A stretch of 25,995 nt of DNA, taken from IMG/VR virus record IMGVR_UViG_3300009164_000318, positions 1 to 25,995 of that record; one strand, 5' to 3'. Each line of letters opens with the position of its first letter. The first letter of the stretch is position 1. The notes under the pieces were generated by a model that saw nothing but the letters and a program-made list of their open reading frames with translations, had not been told where the DNA came from and made no database searches. Positions 20,662-25,995 of the stretch are shown here, piece by piece. A program made the position numbers and the translations under genes. Source of the stretch: a virus.

Positions 20662-21783
20662 ATGTGCCAATCTTCCGCGCCTGACACGTCGGGCATGAAT
20701 GCTGCCGCTGTACAGCAGGCGGCCTTATCCAAAGAGCAATTGGATTGGGCCAAGCAGATTTATGCCGAAACAGCCCCGGACCGGGCAAAAGCGATTGCGC
20801 GTGCCGGTGAGGTATCGGATGCTCAACTGGCCTCGATGAAGCAAAACGATGCTATATCCAAGGACTACTGGGACTACCAAAAAGGCACGTTTCGCCCGCT
20901 GGAGCAGGGCATTGTTGATGCCGCCACCAAGTATGACACCGCAGAGCGCCGGGATGCGGAAAGTGCACAAGCGCAGGCCGATATTGGAAGCGCCTCAGAC
21001 ACGGCGCGCGCTAACTTGGCAAACGAATTGACAAGCCGGGGCGGTGATGTCAACTCAGGCAACTTCACGGCAAGCCTGGCCAACGCCAGCGTGCGCGAGG
21101 CCGCGACCAAAGCAGCCGCCGGGAACGCGGCGCGCAAGAACGTGGAGCTGCAGGGCTACGCGCGCAAGATGGACGCCGCCAACCTGGGCCGCAACTTGGC
21201 CAGCAACCAAGCCACCAGCGCAGGCGTGGCGCTAAACGCCGGAAACTCTTCAGCCAACAACACGGCTTCGACGGGCAACATCACAGCCCAGGGTAACCAG
21301 ATCATGAACCAAGGATACGGTGGTGCGCAGCAGGGGTTGAGTGGTGCCGCATCGACTTATGGGAGCCTGGCCAATATCCAAAACCAAGCCAACGCAAACG
21401 ACAACGCTTGGATGGGTGCGGCCGGGGGCGCTTTGGGAATGTATGCCGGATCAAGCGCCGGATCGGCACAAATTAGCAAAGCACTTTCCGACAAAAACGC
21501 CAAGAAAAACATCAAGCGCGTGAGCGGCAAACATTCCCTTGCCGCTTTCCGAAAAATGCCGGTATCTAGCTGGAAATACAAAAAAGGCCGGGGCGACGGC
21601 GGCAACCACACCGGCCCCATGGCGCAGGATGTCAAAAAAGGTTTGGGCGACGCCACGGCACCAGGCGGAAAGATGATCGACATGATTTCCATGGCTGGAC
21701 ACACCATTAACGCCATCAAAGAATTGGACAAGCGCGTGGCCGGGCTGGAGTCCGGCAAACGCAAAGGAGCGCGACATGACTAA
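20662..21783 (+). CDS. Internal virion protein with C-terminal peptidase S74 (intramolecular chaperone) domain, 373 aa
   Basis: The first 250 residues are Ala/Asn/Gln/Ser-rich helical sequence, then a Gly-rich hydrophobic stretch (about 251-268, G-A-A-G-G-A-L-G-M-Y-A-G-S-S-A-G), typical of proteins ejected into or across membranes. Residues 275 to the end have the S74 pattern: L-S-D-K-N-A-K-K-N-I, then F-R-K-M-P-V-S-S-W-K-Y-K, G-P-M-A-Q-D-V and a closing helix N-A-I-K-E-L-D-K-R-V-A-G-L-E. The catalytic pair of the endosialidase chaperone (Ser, then Lys five residues on) is present as S276 and K281. S74 domains usually help fold trimeric tailspikes and then cut themselves off. A GAGGAG ribosome site precedes ATG 20662, and its stop overlaps the next gene's start region (21776). 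Confidence 0.78.
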   Translation: MCQSSAPDTSGMNAAAVQQAALSKEQLDWAKQIYAETAPDRAKAIARAGEVSDAQLASMKQNDAISKDYWDYQKGTFRPLEQGIVDAATKYDTAERRDAESAQAQADIGSASDTARANLANELTSRGGDVNSGNFTASLANASVREAATKAAAGNAARKNVELQGYARKMDAANLGRNLASNQATSAGVALNAGNSSANNTASTGNITAQGNQIMNQGYGGAQQGLSGAASTYGSLANIQNQANANDNAWMGAAGGALGMYAGSSAGSAQISKALSDKNAKKNIKRVSGKHSLAAFRKMPVSSWKYKKGRGDGGNHTGPMAQDVKKGLGDATAPGGKMIDMISMAGHTINAIKELDKRVAGLESGKRKGARHD

Positions 21784-23095
21784 TGTTGGTGGACTGGCTT
21801 CGTTTACGGCCAATCTCGCAAATGGCTACATGCAGGGTAAGGAGCGCGAGCGCGAACGCCAGCGACAGGACAAGCAAGACGCGTATCAGGAAAGCCAGCA
21901 GGCTTTTCAAGCCGAGCAGCAAGCGGTTTTACGCAAGCAGCAGGAGCGGGAAAATGCTCTGCAAACGGGTCTGAGCAATGCCGCAGCACCAGCCACGATG
22001 ACGCCCGTAGAGGGTAGCGTGCTGCCACCGGACCAGGCCGGCCCAAGCCTGGCGCTCTACCGCGTCAAAGGCAATGGGATTGACGAGACTACCAGCGACC
22101 AGGCGGCGGCCAGTAAATCTGCGGCTGCCTACAACGCGCCGGAATCGGTGGCCACACGACAAGCAGGCGTGTACCGCGCCAATGCGATGCCGGATAAAGC
22201 GATGTCGCTGGAAAGCGCAGTGGTAAGTCGCGGGCGCGAGACTGAAAAATATGAGGCGGACGAGGCCGAGCGTGCGCGAAAACTCCAACAAGAGGGCGTG
22301 TTTGATGCCGTGCGCGCGTTTCGAAGCGGTGATGCCAGTGGAATTGTGAAAGCATTTAACGCGGGCGGAGACTTTAAGTTGGAAGGCGAGCCAGTGCTGA
22401 CTAAAGAAAACCGCGAAGTGCCAGGCATTGGAACAATTCCAAGCTACACGGCAAAGATGCGCATCGTCGGGCCAGACGGCAAGGTGGAAGAAAAAACCTA
22501 CAACAGCCACGACCTGAGCATGCAAATCATGCCCTATGAGAAAACGCTGGAGCTGCAGCGCAAGGGCTCTGACAGCGAGACCATGGCAACCTACAAAGCG
22601 GGCTTGCTGGATTCAAAACAAGGGCTGCTGGATCAGAAGATCAAAGAGCTGGAGCTCAGGGGGCAGCTTGCCGAGGCCAAAGCACTCAAGGCAGCGGCCA
22701 ATGGTGGGGCTATTGGGCGGGAAGAGCGTTTGCGGTACACCAGCTTGTTCTCTGATGCCGGGCGTCGAATGAGCGAGGCGCAACAAGCACTGAGCAAGCT
22801 GCAAGGCGACACAAGCTTTATGCGCAAAGCCGCAAAGCCTGGCTCAGAAGAATCCCAACAAGTGGCGCGTCTAAATGACTCGTTGGCGACTTACGCAGAA
22901 GAGCGAAAGTTGTACCAAGGTCTGTTAGTTGGATCGCAGTCTGGCGCGTCGCTTGCCGATGCGCGCAAGCCCACAGCACCCCCAGCCAACATACCGGCCA
23001 TGCCAAAAACAAAGGCCGAACTCAAAACCGGCACGGTATACAACACCGCACGCGGCCCGGCCAAATGGAACGGCAGCGTGTTTGAAGCTCAGTAA
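21776..23095 (+). CDS. Internal/ejection-type virion protein, coiled-coil rich, 439 aa
   Basis: The protein starts at ATG 21776, overlapping the previous stop by 8 bases. It has a highly charged helix (E-R-E-R-E-R-Q-R-Q, about residues 23-31) and a long Gln/Glu/Arg/Lys coiled coil up to about residue 62, then a more globular centre and another helical region (about 275-340). It lacks a signal peptide and enzyme motifs. Order (nozzle, GNAT, S74 protein, this gene, very large protein) matches the internal-protein block of podoviruses, whose products leave the capsid with the DNA. I do not claim a specific family. The TAA stop is followed at once by the next ATG (23096), leaving no gap. Confidence 0.65.
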   Translation: MTNVGGLASFTANLANGYMQGKERERERQRQDKQDAYQESQQAFQAEQQAVLRKQQERENALQTGLSNAAAPATMTPVEGSVLPPDQAGPSLALYRVKGNGIDETTSDQAAASKSAAAYNAPESVATRQAGVYRANAMPDKAMSLESAVVSRGRETEKYEADEAERARKLQQEGVFDAVRAFRSGDASGIVKAFNAGGDFKLEGEPVLTKENREVPGIGTIPSYTAKMRIVGPDGKVEEKTYNSHDLSMQIMPYEKTLELQRKGSDSETMATYKAGLLDSKQGLLDQKIKELELRGQLAEAKALKAAANGGAIGREERLRYTSLFSDAGRRMSEAQQALSKLQGDTSFMRKAAKPGSEESQQVARLNDSLATYAEERKLYQGLLVGSQSGASLADARKPTAPPANIPAMPKTKAELKTGTVYNTARGPAKWNGSVFEAQ

Positions 23096-25995
23096 ATGGC
23101 AAAAACATTTTCTTTTGAAGATGCGTCAAGCCCGGTAGCGGCCAAGACCTTTTCGTTTGAAGAGGCTGGCAATGCTGCGCTGCGAGACCTGCCAGCCGGA
23201 GTAACACCATCTACCGCTGGCGCTGGCCGAGGCAACGTCAATCCACCGGCATTGAGCGAAGCACAGTCGCCACCAGCCAGCCAAGCAAAAACGCGCGCGC
23301 AAAAAATCGCAGAGCTGGATAGCGTCACGGACCCGACGGATCCAAATTACTTGCCGGTGACAAGCAGCGCAGGCGCTGAATACGTGCCCATTGTTGCCAG
23401 AGGGCTTAAAGACACTGCCGACAAAACAAAACAGCCGGGCTTCATGCTCCAGCCCAGTTTTGTTGCCGACGTGCGTCAAAGCTTTGCCGACATTGCGCCA
23501 GAGAAGCGTCTTGGCGCTTTGCAGGCGGCAGCCAAGGGAACCGATGTTCGGGCGCGTGCGGCGCAACAAATTCTTTTAGATACTCAGGCAGAAGACGAAA
23601 AGATTCGATTAAACACAGACCAGCCTGGTACTCGTGCCATGGTCGATCTGTTTGCCAAAGGCAAAAAAGTAGAGCCATCGCCACGTCAATCCGGAGCTGG
23701 CCCGGCGGCCCCGCCTGCGCCAGTGACGTTTCCAAATACAGCACCAACGCTGTCCGATTACATGGACCGCGCGCCAACCGAAAAGGCCCGCGTTCAAAGA
23801 GCTCTGGACCTTGATGCGGCGCGGCGCGGCGTCAACACAGCCGACACCAGCATAGAGGCTATAGCGGACCGAGGGAATGCAGCAAACCGCGATCTGGCGG
23901 CGGAGGACTTTGCAAAGAAAAACCCAGTTCAAGCTGCGCTTTTTTCAGGCGGAGCTCAAACCGTTGCGGGTCTTGCTAATGCCGTTCCGACAATTGTGGA
24001 TTTTGCAGCCAGGGTAAGCGGTTTAGCTGGTGAAGAAAATGTCCGGGCACCCACTTACGACTGGGCCGACAGGCTGGCTGTAACGGCCAACAGCGCAATG
24101 CCGGAGACAGCCAAACAGCCCATGGAGGACGCCTGGAAAAAGGGCGAATTTGGCGAGTGGCTTGGTCTTAATTTTGTCGCTCAGGCCCCAAATGTTGCGC
24201 AAAATTTTGTGGCAACCGTGTTCCCGCCTTTGCGCCCCTTTGTGTTGCCGGCAATGGGCGCGCAGACTGCCGGCCAGGCATACGGACAAGGTGATAGCTC
24301 AACCGGCGCTTTGCTTAAAGGCGGGGCTGAAATTGTTGGTGAGCACATCACCTTTGGCGTGTTTGATCGCAGCATGGCGGCCCTGTCTAAGCTGCCCGTC
24401 AATCTGCAAGCGACCACCGTTCAATCAGTAGGCAAGGCTTTTGTTGCAACGGGCAAGGCCGTAACCGCGCAAACCGTCGCTGGCGCAATCGAAGAATCTG
24501 CAACCCAGATTATTCAAAACGGCGTAGATAAATTTGTTGAGGGAAAGAATACCAAAGCTCTTGATGGAGTAGCCCAAGCAGCCGTTTTGGGCGCTGCCAT
24601 AGAAGGCCCGCTGGCAATTCCCCAGGCGGCAGCGGCATTGAAATCTCAAGGCCGACCAAACAACATAAGCCCTGCTGAAGACGCCACCGCAGCCGCCCGC
24701 GCCGCCCGCGAGCAGCGCATCAAAACCCTGCGCGATGCCGGAGAAACTGCCGCCGCCGACCTGCTGCAACAAAAGCACGACAAGGCCACGGCGGCCGAGG
24801 ATGTGGAGGCGGAGCTCAGCCGCCTGCCGGGTAACGAGGACTTTGCCAACCAATACCGGACCCTGCGCACCAGCGGCGTCAAGCCGGTAGAGGCAGCTTC
24901 CCGTTCCGCTATTGCGACCACCTACAAAGGTATCCTGACCGATTTGGGCATGTCCGAGAAGGCGATTACCCGTGCCCTGGAAACTGCTAAGGACATGCCG
25001 CTGGACAAAGTGCCCGGCTTTTTGCACAAGTTCGCCGACATCTTGGCCAAGCAAGGCCTGGTACCGCCCAACGAGGCGCTATCGCAAATTGCCCCAAGCC
25101 TAGAGGCTGCGCGAGACGATGCCATGGATGCGGCCATGAGCAGCATGGATGACGTGCTGGCGCTGGAGAATGCAAACGACCAAGCCGATATCCAAAAGCA
25201 ATCAGGACAAGCAGATCAAGCCCCGGCAAATCAAGCGCCAGAAGCAGTGGGAATTGATGCAGCCGTCGCCCAAGACCTACCCGGAGCCGGAGACGCAGCC
25301 GTACAACCCGGCGGGGTAGAGCAAGCCGCCATGCAAGCCGTGCCACCTGATGCCGAAGCAGCGCCGGCCGCCCAAGCGCCGCAGGCTGCGCCATCTGCGA
25401 CCGAAGCTGCCCCCGTCGAGCTTCAAGGCAAAGCAGCCTACCTAGGCCGTGACAACGTGGCCTTGGGTGAAGGCGGCCAGGCATTCAAGAGCCGCAAGGC
25501 TGCTGATCAAGCCCGCAAGCTGAACCCGGCCATGCGCGTGGTGCGGGCAGACGGCGGCTTTGCATTGGCGCCGAAGACCGAGGCTCAACTGGCGGCCCAA
25601 GAAAAAGCAGCCAAGCGCCTGAGAAACCCGCAGACTACCCCTAAGGGCGAGCCAATTGCCGCGCATGCGTTTATCGCGTCCGAAGGGGGACTGAGCCCCA
25701 GCACACGGTCCGACATGGGCATGGAAGGCAACGTGCAGATCGGCAACCGCAAGCTGTTTGCAGGTGCCGGGCGCGGCCTGACCATAGAGCAGGCAACCGA
25801 GCGCCTGATTGAAGAGGGTTACCTGCAAGAAGGTGACAGCCACGAAGAAGCACGCAACCTGATCAAGCGCAGCCTGACTAATCCTCAGTACACGCCTGAC
25901 GGTTTTGAGCGCATGGCGCAGGCCCACGCAGAGCAGGCATTTGAGGATTACCTGGCCGCACAGGAAGACGCGGGGCCGGACTATGACCCGTTTGA
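23096..25995 (+). CDS. Very large virion/polyvalent-type protein, N-terminal 966 codons (truncated by window edge)
   Basis: From ATG 23096, directly after the preceding TAA, the frame stays open to the right edge, so the protein exceeds 966 aa. The N-terminus has a short repeat K-T-F-S-F-E-D-A ... K-T-F-S-F-E-E-A (residues 3-10 and 17-24). A hydrophobic helical segment lies near residues 276-305, and a glycine-rich segment near 380-400. A Gln/Ala/Pro-rich linker spans about 697-775, followed by a small domain (G-K-A-A-Y-L-G-R, about 778) and a motif G-G-L-S-P-S, G-N-x-K-L-F-A-G-A-G-R-G-L-T, L-I-E-E-G-Y-L (about 860-910), like linkers between domains in polyvalent proteins of phages and plasmids. 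In Bcep22-like phages the last gene of the virion block is a giant protein carried in the particle. Enzymatic domains, if any, lie beyond the window. Confidence 0.75.
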   Translation, partial: MAKTFSFEDASSPVAAKTFSFEEAGNAALRDLPAGVTPSTAGAGRGNVNPPALSEAQSPPASQAKTRAQKIAELDSVTDPTDPNYLPVTSSAGAEYVPIVARGLKDTADKTKQPGFMLQPSFVADVRQSFADIAPEKRLGALQAAAKGTDVRARAAQQILLDTQAEDEKIRLNTDQPGTRAMVDLFAKGKKVEPSPRQSGAGPAAPPAPVTFPNTAPTLSDYMDRAPTEKARVQRALDLDAARRGVNTADTSIEAIADRGNAANRDLAAEDFAKKNPVQAALFSGGAQTVAGLANAVPTIVDFAARVSGLAGEENVRAPTYDWADRLAVTANSAMPETAKQPMEDAWKKGEFGEWLGLNFVAQAPNVAQNFVATVFPPLRPFVLPAMGAQTAGQAYGQGDSSTGALLKGGAEIVGEHITFGVFDRSMAALSKLPVNLQATTVQSVGKAFVATGKAVTAQTVAGAIEESATQIIQNGVDKFVEGKNTKALDGVAQAAVLGAAIEGPLAIPQAAAALKSQGRPNNISPAEDATAAARAAREQRIKTLRDAGETAAADLLQQKHDKATAAEDVEAELSRLPGNEDFANQYRTLRTSGVKPVEAASRSAIATTYKGILTDLGMSEKAITRALETAKDMPLDKVPGFLHKFADILAKQGLVPPNEALSQIAPSLEAARDDAMDAAMSSMDDVLALENANDQADIQKQSGQADQAPANQAPEAVGIDAAVAQDLPGAGDAAVQPGGVEQAAMQAVPPDAEAAPAAQAPQAAPSATEAAPVELQGKAAYLGRDNVALGEGGQAFKSRKAADQARKLNPAMRVVRADGGFALAPKTEAQLAAQEKAAKRLRNPQTTPKGEPIAAHAFIASEGGLSPSTRSDMGMEGNVQIGNRKLFAGAGRGLTIEQATERLIEEGYLQEGDSHEEARNLIKRSLTNPQYTPDGFERMAQAHAEQAFEDYLAAQEDAGPDYDPF

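Noticed and set aside
24425-25054. 209-aa open frame on the minus strand in the giant protein
   Set aside because: The + strand frame from 23096 is open without a break through this region and fits the operon; the minus frame is its shadow and has no ribosome site.
1-25995. CRISPR array, tRNA genes or diversity-generating retroelement
   Set aside because: No regularly spaced repeats, no cloverleaf-like sequences and no reverse transcriptase or template/variable repeat pair were seen, although short-tailed phages with such elements are known.

Overview
The window is one side of a tailed bacteriophage or prophage genome. Every supported gene lies on the + strand, and most are packed with 4-base stop/start overlaps or gaps of a few bases. 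No host gene, integrase, repressor, tRNA or CRISPR is seen. The high G+C of most of the window and the gene families suggest a host among the Burkholderiales (Betaproteobacteria). That host is an inference from style, not from a marker gene. The packaging genes (TerS, TerL, P22-type portal) with a T7-gp12-like tail nozzle and large internal proteins, and no tail tube, sheath or tape measure, point to a short-tailed podovirus broadly like the Bcep22 group.

Region 1 (1-2454) is the end of the early/middle operon: the C-terminal end of a DnaC-like helicase loader, a small unknown protein, RusA (Holliday junction resolvase), a 12-cysteine protein, NinB, a Ref-like HNH nuclease, a 137-aa protein in the lambda Q position, and a 39-aa ORF. 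Region 2 (2455-2805) is a gene-free control region. It has a near-consensus sigma70 promoter followed about 30-60 bases later by an intrinsic terminator, then a strong GC hairpin and a second terminator. This is the pR'/tR' layout expected for a late operon switched on by antitermination.

Region 3 (2806-4407) is the lysis cassette: two small membrane proteins (holin/antiholin candidates), a DUF5675 protein that is the only enzyme candidate, and an Rz/Rz1 spanin pair with Rz1 wholly nested in Rz. Region 4 (4409-8768) is packaging: TerS, TerL and portal. Region 5 (8972-12257) is head: scaffold, N4-gp56/DUF4043-type major capsid protein, a 150-aa candidate decoration protein and a 150-aa protein with a C-terminal SAP/HeH-like motif. 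Several intrinsic terminator-like hairpins lie between these genes.

Region 6 (12261-19985) holds adhesion and tail genes: a fibre-like protein with an internal duplication, a 783-aa LamG/beta-propeller protein, a DUF6682 adaptor, a second adaptor, a collar-type fibre with HxH motifs, a small unknown, the tail nozzle and a 64-aa protein. Region 7 (20050-25995) holds proteins probably carried in the virion: a GNAT-like protein, a protein ending in a peptidase S74 domain, a coiled-coil protein, and a very large ORF with polyvalent-protein character that runs off the right edge.

The most unusual item is the 783-aa protein at 13154-15505. It reads as one LamG domain split into three pieces by two insertions: a complete second LamG domain, and a seven-bladed YncE/lactonase-like propeller whose DNA is much more AT-rich than its surroundings.
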